Below, piece by piece: positions 33,974-41,848 of a DNA stretch of 43,232 bases (the stretch's first letter is position 1; the number at the start of each line of letters is the position of its first letter). This DNA comes from Microthrixaceae bacterium (lineage in GTDB: Bacteria > Actinomycetota > Acidimicrobiia > Acidimicrobiales > Microtrichaceae). Below the pieces are notes generated by a model that had not been told where the DNA came from, made no database searches, and worked only from the letters and a program-made list of their open reading frames with translations. Position numbers and translations under genes: made by a program. The stretch covers positions 1 through 43,232 of the forward strand of contig JAHRAZ010000059.1 of NCBI GenBank assembly GCA_020027475.1, given 5' to 3'.

Positions 33974-36463
33974 ATGTCGAGCGACGTTGCTCCCCCTCCC
34001 TACGATCCTCAGGCCATCGAGCCTCGCTGGCAAGATTTCTGGCGCGATGAGGGCACATACGAGGTTGACAACGATGACCCCAGGGATCGGTACTACGTGC
34101 TGTGCATGTATCCGTATCCCTCCGGTGCGGCCCACATGGGTCATGTTCGCAACTACACCATTGGCGACCTGCTCACCCGATATCGCACCATGCAGGGCGA
34201 CGCAGTGCTGTCGCCGATGGGTTTCGACTCGTTTGGTCTGCCGGCGGAAAATGCCGCGATAAAGACCGGCGTTCATCCCCGTGAGTTCACCGAGGAGCGC
34301 ATCGACATGCTCCAGAGTTCCCTCGTGCGGATCGGCGGTGTGTACGACTGGCGTCGTCGAGTGCGTAGCCACGACTCCGATTACATCCACTGGACGCAGT
34401 GGATCTTCCTCCAGCTCCTCTCCGCCGGACTCGCCTACCGCAAGGATGCGGCGGTCAACTGGTGTCCTGGTTGTCAGACCGTGCTCGCCAATGAGCAGGT
34501 CGTGGACGGTCGCTGTGAACGTTCCGATGACCTGGTCGAGCGGCGCGACCTGGAGCAGTGGTACTTCCGGATCACCGACTACGCACAGCAGCTTCTGGAC
34601 GACCTCGAGCTGGTGGATTGGCCTGAGCGAGTGGCCACGCAGCAACGCAACTGGATCGGCCGCTCCGAAGGCGTCGAGTTCGAGATGTCTGTGGTCGATG
34701 CTGAGGGAAATCCCCAGGATGTAGAAGCACTGCGGGTCTACACAACACGACCGGACACAGCCTTCGGCATGACTTTCTGTGTGGTCGCCCCGGAGCATCC
34801 AATCGTGGAGAGCATCACCGAAGCCGGCCGTACCGATGAGGTGGCAGAGTTCGTCCGCTCGGCAAGAGCCATGAGCGAAATCGATCGCATGTCCACCGAG
34901 GGTCCTGCCGCCAAGCGGGGAGTCTTCACGGGTTCGTCGGTGATCAATCCGTTCACCGGTGCTTCAGTGCCCATCTATGTGGCCGACTACGTGTTGCTCA
35001 GCTACGGAACCGGCGCTGTGATGGCCGTGCCCGGCCAGGACCAGCGGGATTGGGAATTCGCCATGGCGCATGGCCTCGACATCGTCCGGACCGTTCAACC
35101 TCCGCAGGATTGGGCCGGAGAGGCATACACCGGTGACGGACCGGCCATCAACAGCGGATTCCTCGATGGCCTGGAGGTCGAGGAGGCCAAAGCGAGCGCA
35201 ATCAAGTGGCTCGAGGAACAGGAACTCGGCGAACCGAAGGTGAACTATCGCCTTCGGGATTGGTTGCTCAGTCGTCAACGTTTCTGGGGTTGCCCCATAC
35301 CGGTCGTCTACTGCGATGAGTGTGGGATCACACCGGTTCCCGAGGACCAGTTGCCCGTGCTTGCACCCGACGACGTGGAGTTCACTCCCACCGGGCAGTC
35401 GCCGCTGATGTCCCATGAAGGATTCCTCCACACGACCTGTCCCGATTGCGGCGGACCTGCAAGGCGTGAGACCGACACGATGGACACGTTCGTGGACAGC
35501 TCCTGGTATTTCCTGCGTTTCGCCGACCCTTGGACTCCCGACAAACCCTTCGATCCGGCAGAGGTCGACCGTTGGTTGCCGGTTGATCAGTACATCGGGG
35601 GAGCGGAACATGCGGTTCTGCACCTCATGTACGCGAGGTTCTTCACCAAGGCGCTGTCCGACCTCGGCATTGCGCCAAAGGATCTGCGAGAGCCGTTCCA
35701 ACGACTCTTCACCCAGGGAATGATCCGCCTCGATGGTTCCAAGATGTCCAAGTCCAAAGGCAACCTGATCGCACCGGAGGAGATCATCGACACCTTGGGC
35801 GCAGACACGCTGCGACTTGCTCACTTGCAGGTGAAGCCACCCGAAGAAGATGTGGACTGGGAAGACTTCGGCCTTGCGGGATGCAACCGTTTCCTCCAGC
35901 GGGTGTGGAGGCTGGCTGTTCCGGGTTCGGAGCTGGTGGCCGCTGCCGACCTGCGTTCAGGCGACCTCGCCGAGTCCGACGTGGAGGTGCGAAGGGCCAC
36001 CCACAAGCTCATCGTGGACATCACCGAGCATCTTGATCGCTGGTCCTACAACAATGCCGTTGCGTCCTACATGGAGTTCGTGAATCACCTGTATCGCTAT
36101 GTCCAGAGTGATGAGGGAGTGCATGGAACCACCCTCACCGAAGCAGTTGACACCCTTCTGAAGCTCCTCGCCCCAAGTACACCTCACATCAGCGCCGAGC
36201 TGTACTCGATCCGCAACGACGGAGCCGACGTCCACACCACCGCCTGGCCTACTCCCGACGAGTCCTTGCTGCAGGTGGAGGAAGCCACGATGGTGATACA
36301 GGTCAACGGGAAGGTTCGCGATCGCCTGACAGTGCCCGTTGACATTGACGAGGCAGCCGCGATCAACGCTGCACTCGATTCGGACAAGGTTCGTCAGTAT
36401 CTGCGCGGGGAACCACGCAAAGTGATCGCCAAGCCACCAAAAATCGTCAACATTGTTGTCTGA
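33974..36463 (+). CDS. leuS: Leucyl-tRNA synthetase
   Basis: An 829-residue class Ia synthetase. The HIGH motif is HMGH in YPYPSGAAHMGHVRNY; the KMSKS loop is GSKMSKSKGN. The CP1 editing domain (about 220-420) includes TRPDTAFG and GTGAVMAVPGQDQRDWEFA; the position usually held by histidine (GHDQRD) is glutamine here. A zinc-ribbon-like pair CDEC...CPDC lies between. The C-terminal tRNA-binding domain ends IAKPPKIVNIVV. ATG 33974 or 33965 are both plausible; TAACAT just upstream could be a -10 of a near-leaderless message. Longer frames run into the tRNA gene and are rejected. Confidence 0.96.
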   Translation: MSSDVAPPPYDPQAIEPRWQDFWRDEGTYEVDNDDPRDRYYVLCMYPYPSGAAHMGHVRNYTIGDLLTRYRTMQGDAVLSPMGFDSFGLPAENAAIKTGVHPREFTEERIDMLQSSLVRIGGVYDWRRRVRSHDSDYIHWTQWIFLQLLSAGLAYRKDAAVNWCPGCQTVLANEQVVDGRCERSDDLVERRDLEQWYFRITDYAQQLLDDLELVDWPERVATQQRNWIGRSEGVEFEMSVVDAEGNPQDVEALRVYTTRPDTAFGMTFCVVAPEHPIVESITEAGRTDEVAEFVRSARAMSEIDRMSTEGPAAKRGVFTGSSVINPFTGASVPIYVADYVLLSYGTGAVMAVPGQDQRDWEFAMAHGLDIVRTVQPPQDWAGEAYTGDGPAINSGFLDGLEVEEAKASAIKWLEEQELGEPKVNYRLRDWLLSRQRFWGCPIPVVYCDECGITPVPEDQLPVLAPDDVEFTPTGQSPLMSHEGFLHTTCPDCGGPARRETDTMDTFVDSSWYFLRFADPWTPDKPFDPAEVDRWLPVDQYIGGAEHAVLHLMYARFFTKALSDLGIAPKDLREPFQRLFTQGMIRLDGSKMSKSKGNLIAPEEIIDTLGADTLRLAHLQVKPPEEDVDWEDFGLAGCNRFLQRVWRLAVPGSELVAAADLRSGDLAESDVEVRRATHKLIVDITEHLDRWSYNNAVASYMEFVNHLYRYVQSDEGVHGTTLTEAVDTLLKLLAPSTPHISAELYSIRNDGADVHTTAWPTPDESLLQVEEATMVIQVNGKVRDRLTVPVDIDEAAAINAALDSDKVRQYLRGEPRKVIAKPPKIVNIVV

Positions 36464-36479
36464 GAACATTGTCGTCTGA
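36449..36479 (+). repeat. Tandem repeat of the leuS 3' end
   Basis: AACATTGTYGTCTGA occurs twice, at 36449-36463 and 36465-36479, with one difference and one base between. The first copy encodes the last four residues (NIVV) and stop of leuS; the second repeats them just outside the gene, out of phase by one base. It looks like a small tandem duplication. Confidence 0.7.
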
Positions 36480-36519
36480 AATTGTGTAACCACTCTTGGA
36501 ACAACGAGGTCCAACAACC

Positions 36520-38172
36520 GTGCTGTCATTGATCGATCGAATTGAGAATGTCGCTGAGAACTCCGACAAACCTGTCACGTTTGTTGCCGGCGATGAAGAG
36601 GAGACGACCAGTTGGTCAGATCTGTACGTCGAGGCCCAGGTGGCGGCGGCGAACCTTCAGGCTCTGGGCATAGAACCCGGGGATCATGTGGCTCTGCTCG
36701 GGCCGACCACGCGAAACTTTGTCACCGCGATTCAAGCGGTGTGGATCAGTGGTGCCACGTTGGTCACGATGCCTCTGCCGATGCGTATGGGTGCTCTCGA
36801 CGTGTTCATCGATCAGACCCGGAACCGGATCCGTCGATCAGACTCCAAGATCGTGGTCATCGATTCCGAATTGGCGGCCTTTGTGGAACCGGTCGAAGGT
36901 GATCCGCCTTTTGTGTCCCTGGATGAGATCTGTGGGACCGAGGGTGCCGCTGCTTCGGACTATGTACGTCCCCGGAGTGACCCTGACTCGCTGGCAGTGC
37001 TGCAGTTCACCTCTGGATCGACGGCGGAACCGAAGGGAGTGATGCTTCCGCACGACAGCGTCTGTTACAACCTCGACGGCGCTTGGGATTCGGCCGAGAT
37101 ATCCCATGATGACGTTCTTGTTTCGTGGCTCCCGCTGTATCACGACATGGGTCTTCTCGGAATGCTGACCATTCCGATGACCCGGGGAACTGCCTTGGTG
37201 TTGGGGCCGCCGCAGGACTTCCTCGCCAGGCCGATGCGTTGGATGCGCTGGATGTCCGATCACGGTGGTACCGGAACCGCCGGCCCCAACTTCGCCTATG
37301 CGCTTGCAGCAAGGGCCCTCAAACGCTGCGAGGACCAACTCGACCTGTCGCCGATGCGCGTCTTTCTCAACGGGGCGGAACCAGTGGATCCCGACACCTT
37401 CCGCAGGTTCTTCGAGGCGGGCGAGAGATTCGGTCTGAATCCCGGCGCGGCATTTCCCGCGTATGGCATGGCAGAGGTGTGCATCGCAGGAAGTTTCCCC
37501 ATGCCGGGCCAAGGAATGCGGACCGACTGGGTGGACAAGCGGGCTGTTGAAGTCGATCACGAGGCGACGGTGGCCGACCCCGAGGCGGAAGGGGCCGCGG
37601 AATTCGTGATTCTCGGCAGTCCGGTGAAGGGACTCGAGATGCGGATTGTGGATCCCGAGACCAATGAGATCCTCGGAGACCGCAAGGTCGGAGAACTGCA
37701 GATCAGTGGCAATTCGTTGACCAAGGGCTATTACCGGAACCCAGAGGCCACCGAGGAACTGATCGTCGACGGTTGGTTGAAGACCGGGGACCTGACATAC
37801 ACCGTGGATGGCGAGATCATCGTGTGTGGCCGCAGCAAGGACGTCATGATCATCGGTGGCCGCAATCTCTATCCGCAGGATGTGGAGAAGGTCGCCGGTG
37901 AAGTCGAGGGAATCCGCACGGGCAACGCGATTGCGTTTGGAGTGGAGGGCCGCGCCGGGGCGCAGAACGTCATAATCGTGGCCGAATCGAAGGGCGGCGA
38001 TCTGGAGGCGATCGGGCGGGCCGTGACCGTGGCAGTTACCGAGGCTGAAGGTATTCCTCCAAAGGAAGTGGTGCTGGTCGAGGCCGGAACCGTACCGAAA
38101 ACCTCATCGGGCAAGCTCCAGAGGAGTGCCTGCAAACGTGCCTATCAGACTGGCGAACTCATTCGTCTCTGA
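36520..38172 (+). CDS. Fatty-acyl-AMP ligase-like adenylating enzyme
   Basis: A 550-residue ANL-superfamily enzyme that activates a fatty or other carboxylic acid as acyl-adenylate. The P-loop is LQFTSGSTAEPKGVML; the motif VFLNGAEPVDPDTFRRFFEA with YGMAEV is typical of FAAL-type ligases (FadD32-like) rather than plain acyl-CoA synthetases. TGDLTY, RSKDVMIIGGRNLYPQDVE and the catalytic lysine in KTSSGKLQRSACK complete it. FAALs usually feed a polyketide synthase or acyl carrier, none of which is here. GTG 36520 has GAGG upstream; TTG 36496 would add eight residues. Confidence 0.85.
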   Translation: MLSLIDRIENVAENSDKPVTFVAGDEEETTSWSDLYVEAQVAAANLQALGIEPGDHVALLGPTTRNFVTAIQAVWISGATLVTMPLPMRMGALDVFIDQTRNRIRRSDSKIVVIDSELAAFVEPVEGDPPFVSLDEICGTEGAAASDYVRPRSDPDSLAVLQFTSGSTAEPKGVMLPHDSVCYNLDGAWDSAEISHDDVLVSWLPLYHDMGLLGMLTIPMTRGTALVLGPPQDFLARPMRWMRWMSDHGGTGTAGPNFAYALAARALKRCEDQLDLSPMRVFLNGAEPVDPDTFRRFFEAGERFGLNPGAAFPAYGMAEVCIAGSFPMPGQGMRTDWVDKRAVEVDHEATVADPEAEGAAEFVILGSPVKGLEMRIVDPETNEILGDRKVGELQISGNSLTKGYYRNPEATEELIVDGWLKTGDLTYTVDGEIIVCGRSKDVMIIGGRNLYPQDVEKVAGEVEGIRTGNAIAFGVEGRAGAQNVIIVAESKGGDLEAIGRAVTVAVTEAEGIPPKEVVLVEAGTVPKTSSGKLQRSACKRAYQTGELIRL

Positions 38173-38183
38173 GTTGCTGTTCC

Positions 38184-39080
38184 TCAGGAACCCTCCGGCG
38201 GCATCTCGCGAAGGAACTCCTGGAATTCCGCGGCCAACTCGTCGCCACTGGGCAGATCACCAAACTCAACCTGGGGGCTGATGTCGGTGGGCTCATTGGC
38301 TCCGGAATCCACGACCTCTTCGAGCTGGCTGACCATTTGCTGATGCTCGGGATTGTCGTTCACCAGATCGTCGATGCGGGAACGGTTTGCCCGCGCCTCC
38401 GATGGGAGCCGACCGGAGTCGATGCTGAGCCCCGCCAGATCGTGCATACCTTCAACCAGGGCCAGACTGGCCGCCGGGTACGGCATGGCGGACAGGTAAT
38501 GCGGTACCTGTGCCCACAGACCGACGGCCGGAATTCCGATCTGGTTGGCCTCCACGTCGAGGACGGTGTGGATGCCGGCGGGAACGTCGAGTGACCCTCG
38601 AACATAGCCCTTCAGCTGATCCGAGAGCTGAGCCGATGAGGTGGTAACAGCCAAGTTGACCGGACGGGTGTGGGGAACCGGCGCCGGGTAGGCCCCCAGG
38701 TACACGAGCATCCTCGCCTCGAAATCCTCAGCCAGTTCGAGAGCTGTGGTGGTGAAGGCTTGCCATTCGAAGTCTGGCTCCACGCCGGTGAGCAACAACA
38801 TGTCGTTGCCTTCGGTGTCCGAGCCTGCCCGTAGCTCGGTGGTGGACCATTCGAGTCCCGTGATGAGTCCGTTGACCAGATGCATGATCGGCCGCCGGGC
38901 TCTTTGATCCACGAGGCGGTCAGTGTCGAACGAGGCGATCGTTGTCGAATCAGTGGTTTCCCTCAGAGTCGCGCCCGCGCCGGCGGCGGCTCCTCCGGCG
39001 TCGATCCAGCCTTCGAGGGCAACCACCATGACCGGAGAGTCCAGTACGGGGTTGTCGTGAATCTCCACGAGTGGTTTCAT
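38184..39080 (-). CDS. PAC2 family protein
   Basis: A 298-residue PAC2 (proteasome assembly chaperone 2-like) protein, common in actinobacteria and of unclear bacterial function. Seen: PVMVVALEGWIDAGGAAAGAG at the N-terminus (written here in part), LLTGVEPDFEWQAF, and GIPAVGLWAQVPHYLSAMPY with PAASLALVEG. The ATG at 39080 overlaps the stop of the phosphotransferase-like gene (ATGA). The gene converges on the FAAL-like gene with 11 bases between stops. Confidence 0.88.
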   Translation of the reverse strand: MKPLVEIHDNPVLDSPVMVVALEGWIDAGGAAAGAGATLRETTDSTTIASFDTDRLVDQRARRPIMHLVNGLITGLEWSTTELRAGSDTEGNDMLLLTGVEPDFEWQAFTTTALELAEDFEARMLVYLGAYPAPVPHTRPVNLAVTTSSAQLSDQLKGYVRGSLDVPAGIHTVLDVEANQIGIPAVGLWAQVPHYLSAMPYPAASLALVEGMHDLAGLSIDSGRLPSEARANRSRIDDLVNDNPEHQQMVSQLEEVVDSGANEPTDISPQVEFGDLPSGDELAAEFQEFLREMPPEGS

Positions 39081-40129
39081 CCCAGCTCCTGCAATGACAC
39101 TTCGATGTGGTCGGTAAGGGTGTCGAGCATCGAACGGAAGCCGCCGAGTTGGTCTTGGCTCACGTCACCCATGGCCCCGCCGGCATAACGGGCGTAGACG
39201 CCGGCGATGATGCATGCCAGCTTCCAGTACCCAAACGCCTTGTAGTAATCCAGGTTCGAGAGGTCGAGATCTGACGACGCAGCGTAACGCTCGATGAGTT
39301 CCACCTTTGTGGGGAAGCCATCGATCGCAGTGGGTGATGCCTGCGGAATCAGTGCTTCCTCGCCGGGATCAGCCCAGTAGACCCAGAGCAGACCCAGATC
39401 GGCCATGGGGTCTCCGAGTGTGCAGATTTCCCAGTCCAGCACCGCATTGACTTCGCCGGAATCGGAGAGGATGCAGTTGTCCAGGCGGTAATCGCCGTGA
39501 ACGATGCCGGAGCTTTGCTGTGGCGGAATCAATGTCAGAAGCTTTTCATGGGCTCGATCGATCCCATCCAGGTGGAGCCCGCCTTCGACTTGTGAGTCGG
39601 ATTTCTGGAACTGGCCGTACCAGCGCTTGAGCTGGCGGGCGATGTAGTCCTCTTTCTTTCCCAGACCTCCAAGGCCGACTGAATCGACGTCGACGGCGTG
39701 TATGGCGGCCATGACGTCCACCAAGGACTCCCCGGCGCCCCGACGTTGATCGATGGTGAGGGTCTCGGCTTCCTCCCTGGATCTGAGAACTGTCCCTTCC
39801 ACGAACTCCATGACGTAGAACGGTGCTCCATTGACCGATTCATCGGTGCAGAGTCCGACGGCCTTCGGCACCGGCACGGCGGTGTCGGCGAGGGCGGCGA
39901 TGATCCTGTGCTCACGCGACATGTCGTGTGCCGAGGCGAGCACCTGCCCGAGGGGTGGTCTGCGCAGTACCCACATCGAGCCTTCGGCATCGCGAACCCG
40001 AAATGTGAGGTTGGAGTGGCCGCCGGGAATCAGCGAGAAGGAAAGGGGACCCCGTGCCGACGGAACATGCTCGCGGAACCAGGTTGTTACACCGTCGGCC
40101 TCGATGCCCTTGGGTGTGTCTGTGTCCAT
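39077..40129 (-). CDS. Aminoglycoside phosphotransferase-fold kinase (ACAD10/11-like)
   Basis: A 350-residue kinase-fold protein. The nucleotide-binding N-lobe shows PGGHSNLTFRV and MWVLRRPP; the catalytic loop is HGDYRLDNCIL (Brenner motif HxDxxxxN), and the metal-binding aspartate is in LDWEICTLGDPMADL. This arrangement matches the phosphotransferase domain of ACAD10/11, which acts on hydroxyacyl-CoA, more than resistance enzymes. Placement next to an acyl-activating enzyme suits lipid metabolism, by inference. ATG 40129 has GAGAGGA five bases upstream. It is coupled to the PAC2 gene. Confidence 0.87.
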   Translation of the reverse strand: MDTDTPKGIEADGVTTWFREHVPSARGPLSFSLIPGGHSNLTFRVRDAEGSMWVLRRPPLGQVLASAHDMSREHRIIAALADTAVPVPKAVGLCTDESVNGAPFYVMEFVEGTVLRSREEAETLTIDQRRGAGESLVDVMAAIHAVDVDSVGLGGLGKKEDYIARQLKRWYGQFQKSDSQVEGGLHLDGIDRAHEKLLTLIPPQQSSGIVHGDYRLDNCILSDSGEVNAVLDWEICTLGDPMADLGLLWVYWADPGEEALIPQASPTAIDGFPTKVELIERYAASSDLDLSNLDYYKAFGYWKLACIIAGVYARYAGGAMGDVSQDQLGGFRSMLDTLTDHIEVSLQELG

Positions 40130-40267
40130 CAAGTCCTCTCGTTCCGGCACGGGTCACAACCTAGCCGAGGTGCCATCCGGTCCCGGGTGCAACCGGGTTT
40201 GTGGGACCTGTAATCTGTAGGGGACGAAGTGGCTTCACAACGAAGCTACCCAGCGAAGGAGATCCAC

Positions 40268-40972
40268 ATGGTCGACGTGACCGACGCAACATTCGAACAA
40301 GAGGTTGTGGAGCGTTCCAAAACCGTTCCTGTTGTGATCGACCTCTGGGCGGAATGGTGTGGGCCATGCAAGACACTCGGACCGATCATCGAGCGTGTGG
40401 TCGCCGAGACCAATGGCGCGGTGGAATTGGTCAAGGTCGACGTGGATGCGAACCCGCAGGTCAGTCAGGCGTTCAAGGTGCAGTCGATTCCCGTCGTTTA
40501 TGCGATGGTCGATGGCAAGGTCGTGGACCAGTTCGTTGGCGCTCAGCCGGAATCGGCAGTGAGGGAATTCGTCGAGCGTCTGTCGCCATCACAGGAGTCG
40601 AGTCACGTGAAGGCGTTGATAGAGGCCGGTGATGAAACGGCGTTGCGTCAGGCGCTCGAAGCTGAACCCGACAATGAGACCGCCATCCTGGCTCTGGCCG
40701 CGCTCCTTGTGGATGCTGGGTCCGGAGACGATGCACTTGCTCTGCTGGAGAAGGTTCCCCCCTCCGCGCAGAGTCGCCACCTGGCCGCCCGAGCCCGCGC
40801 CGGTGCCGACGCGGGTACCGAGGAGGAGATCACGGCGAAGCTCGATGATCTCCTGAGCACGGTCAAGGTCGACGATGATGCCAGGGCCCAGTACGTCGAC
40901 CTCCTTGAGTTGTTGGCCGATGAGACAGTGCGCAGCGAGTGGCGCCGCAAGCTTTCTTCAGCCCTGTTCTGA
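40268..40972 (+). CDS. Thioredoxin-domain protein with C-terminal TPR-like region (CnoX/YbbN type)
   Basis: A 234-residue protein. The thioredoxin domain (1-105) has the redox site WCGPCK (30-35) and the cis-proline in SIPVVYAM. The C-terminal half (110-234) is helical, with tetratricopeptide-like units (DNETAILALAALLVDAG), as in CnoX, which protects chaperone clients from oxidation. An intact CGPC site suggests real thiol-disulfide activity, unlike E. coli CnoX, whose site is SxxC. ATG 40268 is preceded by AAGGAG. Confidence 0.9.
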   Translation: MVDVTDATFEQEVVERSKTVPVVIDLWAEWCGPCKTLGPIIERVVAETNGAVELVKVDVDANPQVSQAFKVQSIPVVYAMVDGKVVDQFVGAQPESAVREFVERLSPSQESSHVKALIEAGDETALRQALEAEPDNETAILALAALLVDAGSGDDALALLEKVPPSAQSRHLAARARAGADAGTEEEITAKLDDLLSTVKVDDDARAQYVDLLELLADETVRSEWRRKLSSALF

Positions 40973-40989
40973 GTGCTGAGTTCTGTGTC

Positions 40990-41007
40990 GCGGGCAGCCC
41001 TGCCCGC
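40990..41007 (+). terminator. Hairpin after the thioredoxin gene
   Basis: GCGGGCA-GCCC-TGCCCGC is a perfect 7-bp, very GC-rich stem 17 bases beyond the thioredoxin stop and 100 bases before comEA. No U-tract follows. Probably a terminator that separates the two units. Confidence 0.5.
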
Positions 41008-41107
41008 TGGAGCGGCGTTCCGCTGGCTGTTCGGCGTTCTAGTGTTGTCTCAGTGATTCCTTCCCCTCCAGGCGACCCGCAACGGTTGTTGAGGCTGGGA
41101 GGAGATC

Positions 41108-41848
41108 GTGAGAGGACCGCGCGAATCCGAGGGGATCTCCTCCGCTCTTGACTCCCTTTTGTCGGAGCGTTTCAAGAAAACCTCTGAACCGGGGGAATCG
41201 GAAGCCGGGAAGAGGATTCCCAGATGGTTGCCGGTTGCTTGTCTGGTGATCGCGTTGGCCGCCGGTTGGTTCGGTTGGAAGATGATCGCGGCGCCGGCCC
41301 CGATCGAAGAGCGGATGGTTCTGGCCCAGACCATCGACAAGCCCTCTGGCAATGAGCCGGAAGAGGACTCGACGCAGGCGACCGACGCATCGGTTCTGGT
41401 CCACGTGGCCGGATCGGTGCGCTCCCCCGGGATCGTGGAGCTGCCCCATGATTCCAGAGTGGCTGACGCTGTTTCCGCAGCCGGCGGACTTCTTCCCGAA
41501 GCAGACGCGGACAGGGTCAACCTGGCGGCACCATTGCTGGACGGGTCCTGGATCGCCATCCCGGGTACCGACGAGCAGCTGGCCACCCAGGTGCCGACGA
41601 GTGTTGCTTCAGCTTCTGGAGGGGGCGGTGCGGAAACCGGCTCCGACCAAGGTGCTGCGGTGGACCTCAACACAGCCGATGCTTCGGCTCTGGAATCGCT
41701 GCCCGGTGTGGGTCCGGTCACGGCTGGGTCAATCCTGAAACACCGTGAGGAGCATGGTCCGTTCGCGTCGGTGGAGCAGTTGCTCGAGATTCGCGGAATC
41801 GGTGAGGCCAAGCTGGAATCCCTGCGGGAGCAGGTGACCGTGAGGTGA
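41108..41848 (+). CDS. comEA: Competence protein ComEA (SLBB and helix-hairpin-helix DNA receptor)
   Basis: A 246-residue single-pass membrane protein. A cytoplasmic N-terminus is followed by a membrane helix at about 39-61, then an SLBB domain (VLVHVAGSVRSPGIVEL ... DGSWIAIP, about 95-155), a Gly-rich linker, and a double helix-hairpin-helix DNA-binding domain (VDLNTADASALESLPGVGP and LLEIRGIGEAKLESLREQV). In Gram-positives ComEA binds incoming DNA and hands it to ComEC. GTG 41108 has GGAGGAG upstream. It overlaps comEC by four bases. Confidence 0.94.
   Translation: MRGPRESEGISSALDSLLSERFKKTSEPGESEAGKRIPRWLPVACLVIALAAGWFGWKMIAAPAPIEERMVLAQTIDKPSGNEPEEDSTQATDASVLVHVAGSVRSPGIVELPHDSRVADAVSAAGGLLPEADADRVNLAAPLLDGSWIAIPGTDEQLATQVPTSVASASGGGGAETGSDQGAAVDLNTADASALESLPGVGPVTAGSILKHREEHGPFASVEQLLEIRGIGEAKLESLREQVTVR

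Noticed and set aside
38172-38200. Hairpin GTTCC-TCA-GGAAC between the convergent FAAL and PAC2 genes as a bidirectional terminator
   Set aside because: Only five base pairs with no U-tract on either side, and partly inside the PAC2 coding end.
39077-40129. Aminoglycoside resistance gene
   Set aside because: Although of the phosphotransferase fold, its motifs and neighbours fit the ACAD10/11-like group; nothing points to drug resistance.
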